NCBI GenBank assembly: GCA_029959285.1
Contig: JASCOE010000020.1
Span: forward strand, 1 to 64,000
Length of the DNA: 64,000 nucleotides
Reading direction: 5' to 3'
Source of the DNA: Flavobacteriaceae bacterium PS02337
Lineage (GTDB): Bacteria; Bacteroidota; Bacteroidia; Flavobacteriales; Flavobacteriaceae
Shown here: positions 44,773-54,028 of the stretch, piece by piece
Layout of the letters: each line of letters starts with the position of its first letter
Numbering within the stretch: position 1 is the first letter of the stretch
The notes under the pieces: model-generated
What the model was told of the DNA's origin: nothing
The model's database searches: none
The model's input: the letters and a program-made list of their open reading frames with translations, nothing else
Position numbers and translations under genes: made by a program

Positions 44773-45591
44773 CTATCTCATTTTAACAATCAATCTTCTG
44801 ATAAAGGAAGTGATGAAACTGAAATTCGTCACTGTATAAATAATTCCTAAAACTGCACTGATCAGTAGTAGTATAAAGTTGTAATTGTTTTTTCGTTCAA
44901 TTACCTGACATGAAATTTCAAAAACGAAAAATATAAAAAAAGTAATGCAAAGACGGCCGGTTTCCCGCTGGCTTACTTTTTTCCAGTTAAAAGCTGAGTG
45001 TGGTTTTTTATATAGCCAGACATTGGGCAGGATTGCCGGTACATTATCAGCCCATCGGGAATATTTAAAACCAAATTTTAGCTTCAGCTGCTTTTCCTTT
45101 GCCATCATAATTCTTTCAAGGTAGATAAAGTATAGGAGTGCAAAGGAAATAATGAACCAAAAGTTTCCGGTTATAATGATCATCCCCAGCCATATTATAA
45201 AATTGCCTAAATACAAAGGATGACGTACAATGGAGTAAGCTCCAAAGGTGTAATGATGGGGCGTAAAGACACCTTTTTGATCCGGTACTGATGCTTTTGG
45301 TGTATAACCCATGGTGATTATTCGAAGTAAACAGCCTGAAAGACTCAATCCTAGGCACAACGCTTCATATAACTTTTCATAAGGAGATTGCCTCAAAATT
45401 AAACCCGAAGGGTATTTTTCGGACTTAATAAGCAGCAGATAGCCTACCATCAGCATAATGTAAGGAAATGCTTTCCCGTACTTAAGCAGCCATAAACTTT
45501 GTTTTTCGAATTCTTCCTGAAGTGCCATAATTATAAATGTTAAGAGCATTAAGATTGGAATGTAAGCAAGTGATGATATACTAATTTGCAT
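44773..45591 (-). CDS. Isoprenylcysteine carboxyl methyltransferase (ICMT/PEMT)-like membrane protein
   Basis: A 272-residue polytopic membrane protein. The middle has the ICMT/PEMT-like signature GAYSIVRHPLYLGNFIIWLGMI followed by YLERIMMAKEKQLKLKFG, where the RHP and the later Glu contribute to S-adenosylmethionine binding. Hydrophobic helices flank it on both sides. The family methylates lipids or small hydrophobic thiols in bacteria; it is frequently seen next to metal-resistance genes. It probably follows the ZIP and mini-protein genes in one transcript. The substrate is unknown. Confidence 0.75.
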   Translation of the reverse strand: MQISISSLAYIPILMLLTFIIMALQEEFEKQSLWLLKYGKAFPYIMLMVGYLLLIKSEKYPSGLILRQSPYEKLYEALCLGLSLSGCLLRIITMGYTPKASVPDQKGVFTPHHYTFGAYSIVRHPLYLGNFIIWLGMIIITGNFWFIISFALLYFIYLERIMMAKEKQLKLKFGFKYSRWADNVPAILPNVWLYKKPHSAFNWKKVSQRETGRLCITFFIFFVFEISCQVIERKNNYNFILLLISAVLGIIYTVTNFSFITSFIRRLIVKMR

Positions 45592-45630
45592 CGGGAAAAT
45601 TAAGTGTACTGTAACGTATCATTTTTATGG

Positions 45631-45804
45631 CTAATTCTTAAGATAGTAATGATATAAATACATAAGCGATATCACAATTGCCGCAATAATTGTGAGGACA
45701 GCTAAAAAGATCAATAGATCCCGCAATGTTTTTATTGACTTAGAGGGTTTTTTCCTGCTGTAGCGAGAATGGCTTTTATAAACCGGTTTTTTTCCTTTTT
45801 TCAT
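45631..45804 (-). CDS. 57-residue single-pass membrane mini-protein
   Basis: From ATG 45804: a lysine/arginine-rich head (MKKGKKPVYKSHSRYSRKKP) and one long membrane helix (LLIFLAVLTIIAAIVISLMY). The composition is clearly protein-like and the frame is intact. It lies between the ZIP gene and the methyltransferase gene, on the same strand. Its basic head plus single helix resembles the mini-protein at 42742. Function unknown. Confidence 0.55.
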   Translation of the reverse strand: MKKGKKPVYKSHSRYSRKKPSKSIKTLRDLLIFLAVLTIIAAIVISLMYLYHYYLKN

Positions 45805-45837
45805 CTGTATAGTTTTTAATTATTAAATATCAGGGCA

Positions 45838-45948
45838 TTAGGGATGGCTATCAATATAGATTTCAAATTCTTCTTGGTGCCCGTGTTCGTTTTTTGTGAA
45901 ATCTTTATTAATGACTGCACTGAGCTTTCCTGAAGGTCTCTTTAACAT
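45838..45948 (-). CDS. Possible 36-residue peptide or gene remnant
   Basis: A short minus-strand frame from ATG 45948 (MLKRPSGKLSAVINKDFTKN, EHGHQEEFEIYIDSHP) located 33 nt before the 57-residue mini-protein. It is hydrophilic with an EHGH metal-binding-like motif. It could be a peptide gene or the tail of a lost protein; no family is recognised. Confidence 0.3.
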   Translation of the reverse strand: MLKRPSGKLSAVINKDFTKNEHGHQEEFEIYIDSHP

Positions 45949-46242
45949 ACTGTTTCTTGTGTAAATAATTCATGTACCATAATGCTTATCAATAATCTAT
46001 TGGTGAAAAATAACCTGCTGTCCGGCAGCATGAAATGGTTTCTGGTAAATCATAAAGTTCGAACAGTAAAATGGTAATAACTCTTTTTGTAGCAAACTCA
46101 AGCTGATTCGTTAAACGGGCGCTGTTTGGAAGCTTTTTCCTTTATATAGATTTTGCAATTGCCAAAGAGTCAAGTTAACGAAGGTTAATTTTAGCTAATA
46201 GATGTTGCTAAGGTCAGCAACCCACAGATTTCTCTTGTTCGC

Positions 46243-46977
46243 CTAAGTAATCATTCCCAATATTAAAAACAGTAAAAAGCCAACAAAAAAACAGGCAGTC
46301 TGAATAGGTGATTCCTTTTCTTCATGCGCCTCGGTTAAAAGTTCTTCCGTTACAAGAAATAATAACGCTGCCAAGCCGAATGAAAGCAATAATTCCAATA
46401 TCTCCTGAGACAAATGAGAAAGTAATGAGATGCCTAAGAGCGCCCCAATAAAAAAGGTCAGCCCAAGTCCTGCCAATATCAAAAAGTTTTCTGACTTTGA
46501 CATTTTGCTTTTTCGGCATGCTATCACAACTGCCAGCCCTAAAGAAAAGGTTTCCAATCCCAGTGCTATGGAAAGCAGTATTCCTTCTTTCTTGCCGGCA
46601 GAAAATCCAATACCAATAAGAAGACCGTCAATAATCAAATCAATAATTAAAGCACTTATCAAACCATAGGGTACACCAAAACTATTGTCATTTTCTGCAT
46701 TTTCATTTTTTGGGCTTCTTTCAGTAAAATATTTTACAAAAAGCATTAAAATTATACCCATGCTAAAACCAAGGCCAACCTCAATAGGCAGGTGGTTCTT
46801 GATGATATCAGGTAAAAGTTCTACGGAAACCACCGAGAAAACAACACCGGCAGCAAAATGCAGTATAGAGCTGCGAAATGCACTTCCCGGATTTTTATAA
46901 AGACCTATAGCGCCACCAGCCATTATAGTGATAACAGGTAAAAAAGCATATCCTAAAACTTGTGAAAGTAGTTCCAA
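46243..46977 (-). CDS. ZIP family metal transporter
   Basis: A 244-residue membrane protein with eight probable helices and ZIP-like features: GGAIGLYKNPGSAFRSSILHFAAGVVFSVVSVELLPDII in the first half, and an amphipathic GLISALIIDLIIDGLLIGIGFSAG in helix 4, then ALGLETFSLGLAVVI. The latter has Asp/Glu instead of the usual His in helix 4, so transport may be altered in direction or metal. ZIP proteins move Zn or Fe into the cytoplasm. It is transcribed toward the mini-protein and methyltransferase genes. Confidence 0.8.
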   Translation of the reverse strand: MELLSQVLGYAFLPVITIMAGGAIGLYKNPGSAFRSSILHFAAGVVFSVVSVELLPDIIKNHLPIEVGLGFSMGIILMLFVKYFTERSPKNENAENDNSFGVPYGLISALIIDLIIDGLLIGIGFSAGKKEGILLSIALGLETFSLGLAVVIACRKSKMSKSENFLILAGLGLTFFIGALLGISLLSHLSQEILELLLSFGLAALLFLVTEELLTEAHEEKESPIQTACFFVGFLLFLILGMIT

Positions 46978-47556
46978 TTTGTTATATTTTTATTAATGTT
47001 TTTAAATTTTCCATTTTTGACATAGTAGTTCTCTAGACTTTATGGCTCTTTTTTTTATCAATTTAGCCGTAGTCAAATCTTGGCAATGTGGTACTGAACA
47101 AACAAAGTAAAGCAGGTTTTTATTCACGCCAAATCCCTTAAAAGTCTTTGTGTCATAGTCAGGTGTCAAGCTGCAATTAAGCTATGCTTTTGGATGTGCT
47201 GCCAGTACGGCAAATTACGATACCTTTGTTTTAGTAAGTCAAAAGATTTTTTCATTGCTTAACCAGTTTGATAAAATAATAGTGTATGAATAATTATATC
47301 CTTACAAATACTATTGTATCATTAGAAATCCTGTATTGCTATGCTTGCTACAAAAAAGATATTATAAATAGCAGTGATAAAATAATTTTAAATAATAAAT
47401 AAGGGTCAGTGTGCTTTTTTAGATGCAGTAAGTTTATACGATACGGTATATTTTTCGGTTTACAACCTTTTTTGTCACTTTGTTTGGGCAAAATTAATAG
47501 TATGTACTATCTAAGGATATATTCCACCAATAGTAGAGTTGCCAAAATAAGTAACA
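46978..47556. other. Intergenic region between DUF6660 copy 3 and the ZIP gene
   Basis: About 580 nt without a convincing gene. A TACCTTTG -7-like octamer occurs on the plus strand at 47221-47228 without a matching -33 box. A 39-codon plus-strand frame near 47287 is judged chance. Confidence 0.35.
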
Positions 47557-47895
47557 TTACGAATTGATTTGAGGAGGCTGCCAAATGCTTTCAAAGAAGC
47601 TTGACGTTAAGAGTGATTGGTAATGAGAAGCCTGAGGTAAAATTTCATGAAAGTAAATAAGGAATTCAAAAGTCTTGGTATCGAACTTAGCAACAGCATG
47701 CATACCGCAACAGGAGCAGCAAAGGGCTAAGCACAAATCATTTTTCCCATTGTGTACAGTAACATTCTTGCTAAAATTGAACTGTTGTGTAATTCCAAGG
47801 CAAGACGAAGATTCAACTTGCGGCTGCCGATCGTCACAGGTAAAACACTGCAGGCCTAACAGATAGATTATTAGTATGTAGTTCAGATATTTCAC
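47557..47895 (-). CDS. DUF6660 family small exported protein (copy 3)
   Basis: A 112-residue protein from GTG 47895 (MKYLNYILIIYLLGLQCFTC). The plan is that of copies 1 and 2: hydrophobic start, a variable linker, a Cys cluster CLALCCSCCG, and the end SIWQPPQINS, identical in the last residues to copy 2. A TTG-N20-TACTTTTA promoter-like arrangement precedes it. A metal-related envelope role is inferred from the family context. Confidence 0.72.
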   Translation of the reverse strand: MKYLNYILIIYLLGLQCFTCDDRQPQVESSSCLGITQQFNFSKNVTVHNGKNDLCLALCCSCCGMHAVAKFDTKTFEFLIYFHEILPQASHYQSLLTSSFFESIWQPPQINS

Positions 47896-47899
47896 CTTA

Positions 47900-47930
47900 T
47901 AAAAGTATGCAATTAATTTTATGGAATCAA
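47900..47930 (-). promoter_or_regulatory. Promoter candidate of DUF6660 copy 3
   Basis: Minus-strand TTG (47928-47930), 20 nt, TACTTTTA (47900-47907), four nt before the GTG codon. Box sequences and spacing are the same as at copy 2 although the spacer sequences differ, which supports function. Confidence 0.55.
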
Positions 47931-48088
47931 CAGAAACGAGGAAAAAAATCGGATTCCTGTTTTATCTGGACATGATTATATATACAGCCATTTTTTCTGT
48001 CTTGGCCATATTGCTTGAACTGTACAAAGTCCAGTTATTGAATGATACGGTCTTCAAGCTAAATTTGACTTTTTTGGCAGTTTTATAA
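47921..48088 (+). CDS. 55-residue membrane mini-protein candidate
   Basis: A plus-strand frame from ATG 47921 (MESTETRKKIGFLFYLDMII, then FSVLAILLELYKVQLL) with one or two hydrophobic segments and a charged start. It is divergent from DUF6660 copy 3 and its first codons overlap that gene's promoter boxes. No family recognised. The composition is protein-like but the frame is short. Confidence 0.4.
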   Translation: MESTETRKKIGFLFYLDMIIYTAIFSVLAILLELYKVQLLNDTVFKLNLTFLAVL

Positions 48089-48149
48089 TAGAAAAGCTTT
48101 TTATAAATAACATTCCTTTAAGGAAAATCTGATAATGCGAAACTAGGTT

Positions 48150-49028
48150 TTATACCAGGACTTTTATTGCTCCCGGTACTATTGATATTATGCAGTTATT
48201 GGTTTTTAAATTATAGTGTTCCCCATCAATCTGAGCATCGGTAAAGATTTTCATGGGCATTTCAATGCGCAGCTTCTGAACCTTATAATGCTCCGCTTTT
48301 TTAAACTTTTCAGTTGAACCTTCCAAGACATGAATACCAAGCCTTATTTTATCTGTAAAGGATAGTTCGGGAATTATAATCAAATCGAGATAGCCGTCAG
48401 TTAATAATGCACTTGGTGTCAGGCTCATGTTATAGCCCATTTGATTTGAATTGGAAATAAAGACCATAAATGGTCTGACATTTATTATTTTATCATCAAA
48501 AGAAATTACGGTTGGCTGAACTTTGTAATGGAAACTTGAAGTGATTGCTGCTTTTATGTAGGAGTACAATTTTCTGCCTGCAGAATGTTGATATTTCTTA
48601 ATTATCATTGCATCAATTCCAATCCCGGTATTGCTGAAAAAGTAGTGCTGGTTAATTTTTCCGGAGTCTATCAATAACGTTTTTCCGTTTTTTATAATCT
48701 CGATAGACTTATTAAAATCCCTGGGTATGTTCAAATGTGAAGCCAGTCCGTTTCCAGAGCCTACAGGAATGATCCCCAGTTTAATATTAGTTCCAAGAAG
48801 GCAGGACGCTACCTCATTAATGGTACCGTCACCACCGCATGCCACGATAATATCCGGTTTTTTTTCTGCTGCTTTTTGGGTAAGTGCTATAGCATGCTTT
48901 TTGTTTAAAGTGTAATCAATTTTGATTTTATATTTTTCAGGAGGAAAAAATTGTTCTATAAAAAAAGCTGATAAATTATGCCTGCCTCCGCCTGAAACAG
49001 GGTTGATGATGAAATGTATATATGTCAT
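48150..49028 (-). CDS. Diacylglycerol/lipid kinase family protein
   Basis: A 292-residue kinase of the DAGK/YegS/BmrU family, which phosphorylates lipid hydroxyls using ATP. Motifs: NPVSGGGRHN near the start, the nucleotide-binding VACGGDGTINEVA at about 60-72, and IIPVGSGNGLASHL around 85-98. It is the last gene of the envelope-lipid operon, 2 nt after the LTA-synthase-like gene. Recycling of diacylglycerol released by the phosphoethanolamine/phosphoglycerol transferases upstream would make metabolic sense; that is an inference. Confidence 0.88.
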   Translation of the reverse strand: MTYIHFIINPVSGGGRHNLSAFFIEQFFPPEKYKIKIDYTLNKKHAIALTQKAAEKKPDIIVACGGDGTINEVASCLLGTNIKLGIIPVGSGNGLASHLNIPRDFNKSIEIIKNGKTLLIDSGKINQHYFFSNTGIGIDAMIIKKYQHSAGRKLYSYIKAAITSSFHYKVQPTVISFDDKIINVRPFMVFISNSNQMGYNMSLTPSALLTDGYLDLIIIPELSFTDKIRLGIHVLEGSTEKFKKAEHYKVQKLRIEMPMKIFTDAQIDGEHYNLKTNNCIISIVPGAIKVLV

Positions 49029-49030
49029 TA

Positions 49031-50989
49031 TTATTTTAAAAGTTTGTGGGTAAATAGATAATCAGCAGTCTGATACCAGGCAATTGTTTCCTCTAGAAAG
49101 GATTTATCCATTGGCACAGGAGTAAGACTGTTATCTGCTTTGTTCCAATTATAGAATGCTTGTTTTTTCTGGTCGGAAAGGATCATTACTTTCTCCTTTT
49201 TCATTAAGACAAGCTTTCTGTATGTTCCAAGGAAGGCACGCTGTTCAAATTCAGCATCAAGAACGTCCTTTCCAAAAAATCCTGATTCATAATGCCATTG
49301 AAAAAGAGAAAATAATGTAGGCCAGAGGTCAATCTGTGAACATTGTTTTGTAATTTTTTGATTGTACTGTGAAGGCATATTAACTATAAAGGCTGGAATA
49401 TGATAGTTTGCAACATCAATTTCATCTTTTCCGGCACTGCTGGCACAATGGTCTGCAATAACTACAAAAACTGTATTTTTAAACCATGGTTTTGTGCGCG
49501 CTTTTGTGAATAACTGCTTAAGTGCATAATCAGTATACTTAACAGCTCCCTCACGACTTGTACCCGAGGGGATATCTATTTTTCCTGACGGATAAGTAAA
49601 AGGCCTGTGATTAGATGTAGTCATAACGAAGTTAAAGAAAGGCTTTCCTTCTTTAAACTGCTTATCGGCAACAGTTAGCATTTTATTGAAAATATCCTCA
49701 TCACAGATTCCCCATGCATTTTCAAATGTAACCTCTTTATCCGTAATGTTATGGCGGACTGTCTTAATCTTGTCGCTCAGGACACTTCCCCTGCCTCGGT
49801 CATAAATTGTAAAACCATTTCCTCCGAAGTAGGAATTCATATTGTCAAAATAACCGTCACCCCCATAGAAAAAATTAGAGTCATATGCTTTTGATTTAAA
49901 TACGTTGCTGACAGTGTAGAGGTTTTGATTCTCTGGCCGTTTAACGATTGACTGTCCCGGAGTAGGAGGAATGCAGAGTGTTACGGCCTCCATACCTCTG
50001 ACGGTTCTTGTGCCTGTAGCGTACATATCATTGAAAAATATACTTTTCTGCGCCAGACTATCCATAAAAGGTGTGATATTTTCCTTATTGCCAAACTCTT
50101 TTAAAAAGCTTCCGCTGAAGCTCTCAATAAGTATAAATACAACATTTTTGCGATCCAGCGCAGACTGGCTGTCCTTAATGCTTCTATGAATGGAATAGCC
50201 TGTTGTGGTAAAAGTGGTTGAAGGATCCTTTAGTTTGTTTTTGACAATTCGAAATGCTGTATCGTTGTCAATACTTGTATAAAAGTCTGGGTATTTCATC
50301 TGATTGTTACGAAAAGCAGCAAAAAATGAATAAATACCCGATTTTGATATTTCAGAGTTATATCTGTTGGAAGACCATTCAGCCTGATAATTGAATATAA
50401 AAGATCCAAAGAATAGTGCTAAGGATACGCATATTCCAAGTACAGCAAACTTTATCCTTAAATCAGCAGGACTATTAAATGTTTGACTAAAAGCATCTCT
50501 TTTGTGAAAAATAAACAGGAAAAATAAAGAAATAATTAAAACTCCAGATATTAAGATTGGCAATGGATATGACTGCTGTATATTAGCTACGACTTCGTGT
50601 GTATAAATAAGATAGTCGACAGCTATAAAATTGAAACGGGTTTTAAATTCGTCCCAGAATGTGAGCTCTGCGAAAAATGTGAATACAAGAATAAAAATAT
50701 TTAAAGAGGTAAAAAAGATAACTATTATCTTATCCAGAATTGAACCTACCCATTTTTCAGGTATCAGAGTATAATAAATAAGTCCGGGAAGGGATATAAA
50801 AACTATTGTGCCGGCATCAAAAAACAGACCTGTGAGTAGGGTTCTTAAAATATCAATAATATTCCATGAAACTTCATCATACTGCCAGATAAAAAATATA
50901 ATTCTAAGAACCTGTGAAAGAATTAAAAACCAGATTATAAAATGAACCGGCAATGCATATCTGCCAGTTTTTAACGATAACTTACTCAT
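49031..50989 (-). CDS. LTA synthase-like sulfatase-fold phosphoglycerol/phosphoethanolamine transferase
   Basis: A 652-residue protein from ATG 50989 (MSKLSLKTGRYALPVHF); a frame from 51025 adds twelve residues with less likely composition. Five N-terminal membrane helices occupy about 1-190. The periplasmic alkaline-phosphatase-fold domain has ESFSGSFLKEFG, the nucleophile region ATGTRTVRGMEAVTLC, NFVMTTSNHRPFTY and VIADHCASSAGK. Such enzymes transfer phosphoglycerol or phosphoethanolamine headgroups to glycolipids. It follows the histidine kinase gene and precedes the lipid kinase gene. Confidence 0.87.
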   Translation of the reverse strand: MSKLSLKTGRYALPVHFIIWFLILSQVLRIIFFIWQYDEVSWNIIDILRTLLTGLFFDAGTIVFISLPGLIYYTLIPEKWVGSILDKIIVIFFTSLNIFILVFTFFAELTFWDEFKTRFNFIAVDYLIYTHEVVANIQQSYPLPILISGVLIISLFFLFIFHKRDAFSQTFNSPADLRIKFAVLGICVSLALFFGSFIFNYQAEWSSNRYNSEISKSGIYSFFAAFRNNQMKYPDFYTSIDNDTAFRIVKNKLKDPSTTFTTTGYSIHRSIKDSQSALDRKNVVFILIESFSGSFLKEFGNKENITPFMDSLAQKSIFFNDMYATGTRTVRGMEAVTLCIPPTPGQSIVKRPENQNLYTVSNVFKSKAYDSNFFYGGDGYFDNMNSYFGGNGFTIYDRGRGSVLSDKIKTVRHNITDKEVTFENAWGICDEDIFNKMLTVADKQFKEGKPFFNFVMTTSNHRPFTYPSGKIDIPSGTSREGAVKYTDYALKQLFTKARTKPWFKNTVFVVIADHCASSAGKDEIDVANYHIPAFIVNMPSQYNQKITKQCSQIDLWPTLFSLFQWHYESGFFGKDVLDAEFEQRAFLGTYRKLVLMKKEKVMILSDQKKQAFYNWNKADNSLTPVPMDKSFLEETIAWYQTADYLFTHKLLK

Positions 50990-51160
50990 AAACTCAATAA
51001 TTACAGAGCAAAGTTTACATCTCAATATTGTATTAAATCTGAATTTTTGGTTTTTGTTAAGAATTATTATTATTGAAGAATTATTCTTCAGGTTTTTTTT
51101 ATGACGTATTTATCAATAATTCATATGAAAATATGTAAAAAATGGGTTAATGCAGAACTC

Positions 51161-52426
51161 TCAGAAACGAACACTGAAACAATGAATATTATTATTGTAA
51201 GAGTAAGAGATTTTCCAGCCATTTAATTCCGTGATTTTTTTTATTATTGCCAGTCCTAGGCCATTACCATTTGATGATGCTCCGCTTTTAACAAAGCGGT
51301 TAAATAATTTTTCAATAGGAAGAGGGATATTTACCCCTGTATTTAAAATAAGCAGTTCGCTACTCATTGTTCGGATAATAATACTACCGCCATCATGATT
51401 ATGACGCACAGCATTAAGAACAAGGTTATTAATTAATATTTCTGTCAGAACGGGATTTCCGATGATTTTCAATTGTTCAGAAATCTGCACATTTATTAAA
51501 ATTTCTTTCAATTCTGCCTGTTCATTGAAAAAATCCAAATGTTTGTCAATGTGTTCATTAATTAAAATGGTGTTTTTCTCCAAGTAGATTTCATGTTCAA
51601 TTTTAGACAACAGCAATAGGTTTTTATTGAGTCTGTTTAGTTTAGCAACATCTCTGCTCAAAGCCCCCAGCACATGAGTCTGTTCTTTATTGAGTTGCAT
51701 CTGGAAAAGTGTGTCAATTTTATTTTGGAATAGCGCCAGAGGGGTCTGAAGTTCATGTGCCGCATTTTCAACAAATTCTCGCTGGCCCTTATAAATAGCC
51801 GTGTTTTTCTCAATTAGAGTTTCAAGGCTTTTATTTAGACGGTCAAATTCATCAATGTCTGTCTCTACAAAATGTGGCGGTTTATTTTTATCTATTTCAA
51901 ATTCATGAATCTGATCCAAAGTATTGTAGAAGGGTTTCCAGCGTTTAGAAGCCGTTTTTTTTGAAAGCCAGACAATTCCAATAAAGAGTATTATAATTAT
52001 AAAAGTAAACATGGCTGCTATGCTGTAAACCATACGTTCCATTTCCAAAAGATGTATTTTTTCGGTGTAGGTGTATCTTTTACCTGCAATTTCGACAGGT
52101 GCATAAATAATGCGAAAAGGTTCTTTTTCATCAACTGCTGAATCTTCCTGCATAGTACCGACGATCGAGTCCTTTGTAACTCCCATATCCGGAAGTATGG
52201 TAAAATGCAGATTGAATCTGTTCCATGTCTTTATATCCTCTGCCGTGAAATTCTTGGTGCTTTGCTTTACAAAAGCATTTTTATGCTGCACCAGCACTTC
52301 TTCTGTTTCGTAAACATATAGCCATTGACTTACAAAGTAGAATATTGGAGCACAGATGATCAGAATGACTACAGCCAGGGCAAGAAAATCACGTGTAGTT
52401 TTATGAAGCAGTTTTTTTTTATTCAT
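51161..52426 (-). CDS. Sensor histidine kinase of the envelope operon
   Basis: A 421-residue sensor. It starts at ATG 52426, overlapping the response regulator stop as ATGA. Two membrane helices (about 12-35 and 135-158) flank a 100-residue periplasmic sensor. The dimerisation helix has FVENAAHELQTPL with the phosphorylated His near 220, followed by NNLVLNAVRHN (N box) and SNGNGLGLAIIKKI (G box). The acidic periplasmic loop (EDSAVDEKEPF) could bind cationic peptides or metals as in PhoQ/PmrB; that is an inference. Pairs with the adjacent regulator. Confidence 0.88.
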   Translation of the reverse strand: MNKKKLLHKTTRDFLALAVVILIICAPIFYFVSQWLYVYETEEVLVQHKNAFVKQSTKNFTAEDIKTWNRFNLHFTILPDMGVTKDSIVGTMQEDSAVDEKEPFRIIYAPVEIAGKRYTYTEKIHLLEMERMVYSIAAMFTFIIIILFIGIVWLSKKTASKRWKPFYNTLDQIHEFEIDKNKPPHFVETDIDEFDRLNKSLETLIEKNTAIYKGQREFVENAAHELQTPLALFQNKIDTLFQMQLNKEQTHVLGALSRDVAKLNRLNKNLLLLSKIEHEIYLEKNTILINEHIDKHLDFFNEQAELKEILINVQISEQLKIIGNPVLTEILINNLVLNAVRHNHDGGSIIIRTMSSELLILNTGVNIPLPIEKLFNRFVKSGASSNGNGLGLAIIKKITELNGWKISYSYNNNIHCFSVRF

Positions 52427-53097
52427 TTTTCCCATTTATATCCTTCGCCGTAAACTGTTCTAATGTAGTCGCCAGAACCAGCCTTGGCCAGTTTTTTTTT
52501 GAGGTTTTTAATATGTGCATATATAAAATCATGGCTGTCAAGCATATCGGCCATATCTCCTGAGAGGTGCTCTGCAATTGCGGCTTTTGAAAGCACCTTG
52601 TTGTTGTTTCCTATCAGAAACAAAAGAAGGTTGAGTTCTTTTCGTGTCAAATCTACTCTCAGTTCATTAACCATTACAGTTTTTGTGAAAATTTCAATTC
52701 GGATTTCTTTAAAAACAATACTGTTGCTTCCCTTAAAGTTTCTGCGTCTTACAAGAGCCTGCATTCTTACCAGCAGTTCTGAAAGATGAAACGGTTTAGT
52801 AAGATAATCATCAGCCCCAAGGCTGAATCCTTCAATCCTTGTTTCAAGTGTTTCTTTAGCCGAAATTATGATCACACCGTCTGTTTTATCTTTATTTCTA
52901 AGTTCTTTTAATATATCAAATCCATTCCCATCAGGAAGGGTTAGGTCTAAAAGTATACAGTCATAATCATAGTTGTCAATTTTCTGTACCGCTTGAGCGT
53001 AATTGTACACGGTCTCACATGTGACACCGTTGTCTTTAAAATAACTCGATATGCTTTGAGCTATTTCCTGCTCATCCTCTATTATTAGAATTTTCAT
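52423..53097 (-). CDS. OmpR/PhoB-type response regulator of the envelope operon
   Basis: A 224-residue regulator with an intact receiver (MKILIIEDEQE, CILLDLTLPDGNG with the phosphorylatable Asp, VIIISAKETLE, LTKPFHLSELL) and a C-terminal winged helix (RKELNLLLFLIGNNNKVLSK, KKLAKAGSGDYIRTVYGEGY). It is coupled to the kinase gene by an ATGA overlap. The location inside a PAP2/EptA/LTA-synthase-like operon suggests it controls these genes, comparable to PmrA controlling eptA. It contrasts with the degenerate regulator at 24.3 kb. Confidence 0.92.
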   Translation of the reverse strand: MKILIIEDEQEIAQSISSYFKDNGVTCETVYNYAQAVQKIDNYDYDCILLDLTLPDGNGFDILKELRNKDKTDGVIIISAKETLETRIEGFSLGADDYLTKPFHLSELLVRMQALVRRRNFKGSNSIVFKEIRIEIFTKTVMVNELRVDLTRKELNLLLFLIGNNNKVLSKAAIAEHLSGDMADMLDSHDFIYAHIKNLKKKLAKAGSGDYIRTVYGEGYKWEK

Positions 53098-53345
53098 TAA
53101 AATTAATTACGAATTGATAACAGATTTTTACTAATATAAATTTAAGATATAAGGACATAAACTAAAGCTCTTTTTGCTTTCATTTTATCTAAACTCTTGT
53201 AATATGTTTTTTGAAAAACATGTAAGTTTACATTCCAATTTTGAATTAAATCTGAATTTTAGCAGTTTCTTTTTTTTTTAACTAATAAATGAGATTATTT
53301 TTACTGAAAATAATTGTGATTACTAAATTTTAGAAGTGCAGCACA

Positions 53346-53996
53346 TTATTTTTGTGCCATGCTGGAAATAATGTTTATTCCTAATGCGAGTATGGTTGTA
53401 TTAAACAGAAATGACAAAACCCCGTGTAATAAGGCAGTTCGTCTAATCTTTCGATTAAGAATTGAAACATCAGAAACCTGAAATGTTGTGCCGATTACAA
53501 AAGAAAAGTAAACAAAATCTAAATAGTCCGGTTCTTTTTCTCCGGGAAAATCAAGACCATCGTATGAATAATGAAGGTTAGCATATTTGAATGCAAACGT
53601 TGTATGTACTACCGACCAGGCAGTGCCCACCGAGGATAAAGTCATGACAGTATGCGTAATTAATTCCGTTCCAGTTTTTTGCCCGGCAGATAGATAGAGC
53701 AGCAAGATTCCCATAAGACTTACGGATGTTGTTAAAAGCATAAATACCGATAATACCGTGCGTCCCGAATCCTGTTTTTTAGCGCTTATTCTGAGTTCAT
53801 CCACCCTGCAGGTCAGGATGGTGAACCACGCAAAAAATAAATGGGTCAAGGAAAATGCCAGCCAGACTGCCATTAGATGTACAGAAGCTTTGTTTGTACC
53901 ACTTCCGATAATAATAGCAGTAATTCCTCCTGCAGCTGAAGAAATAATAAGTCTCGACCTGTTGCTGAGCCGGTTAATAAAAGCTGTTGCATTCAT
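53346..53996 (-). CDS. DUF1345 family membrane protein (copy 2)
   Basis: A 216-residue multi-pass membrane protein homologous to the protein at 32046 (shared KKQDSGR, LDFPxExxPDYLDFxYFSFVxGTTFQVSDV, and IRRxALLHGxLSF). It starts MNATAFINRLSNRSRLII and has four or five helices. It lies between the EptA-like gene and the response regulator in the envelope operon. Function unknown. Confidence 0.85.
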   Translation of the reverse strand: MNATAFINRLSNRSRLIISSAAGGITAIIIGSGTNKASVHLMAVWLAFSLTHLFFAWFTILTCRVDELRISAKKQDSGRTVLSVFMLLTTSVSLMGILLLYLSAGQKTGTELITHTVMTLSSVGTAWSVVHTTFAFKYANLHYSYDGLDFPGEKEPDYLDFVYFSFVIGTTFQVSDVSILNRKIRRTALLHGVLSFLFNTTILALGINIISSMAQK

Positions 53997-54028
53997 AATT
54001 AATTACATAATTTATTTATTAAAAACTG

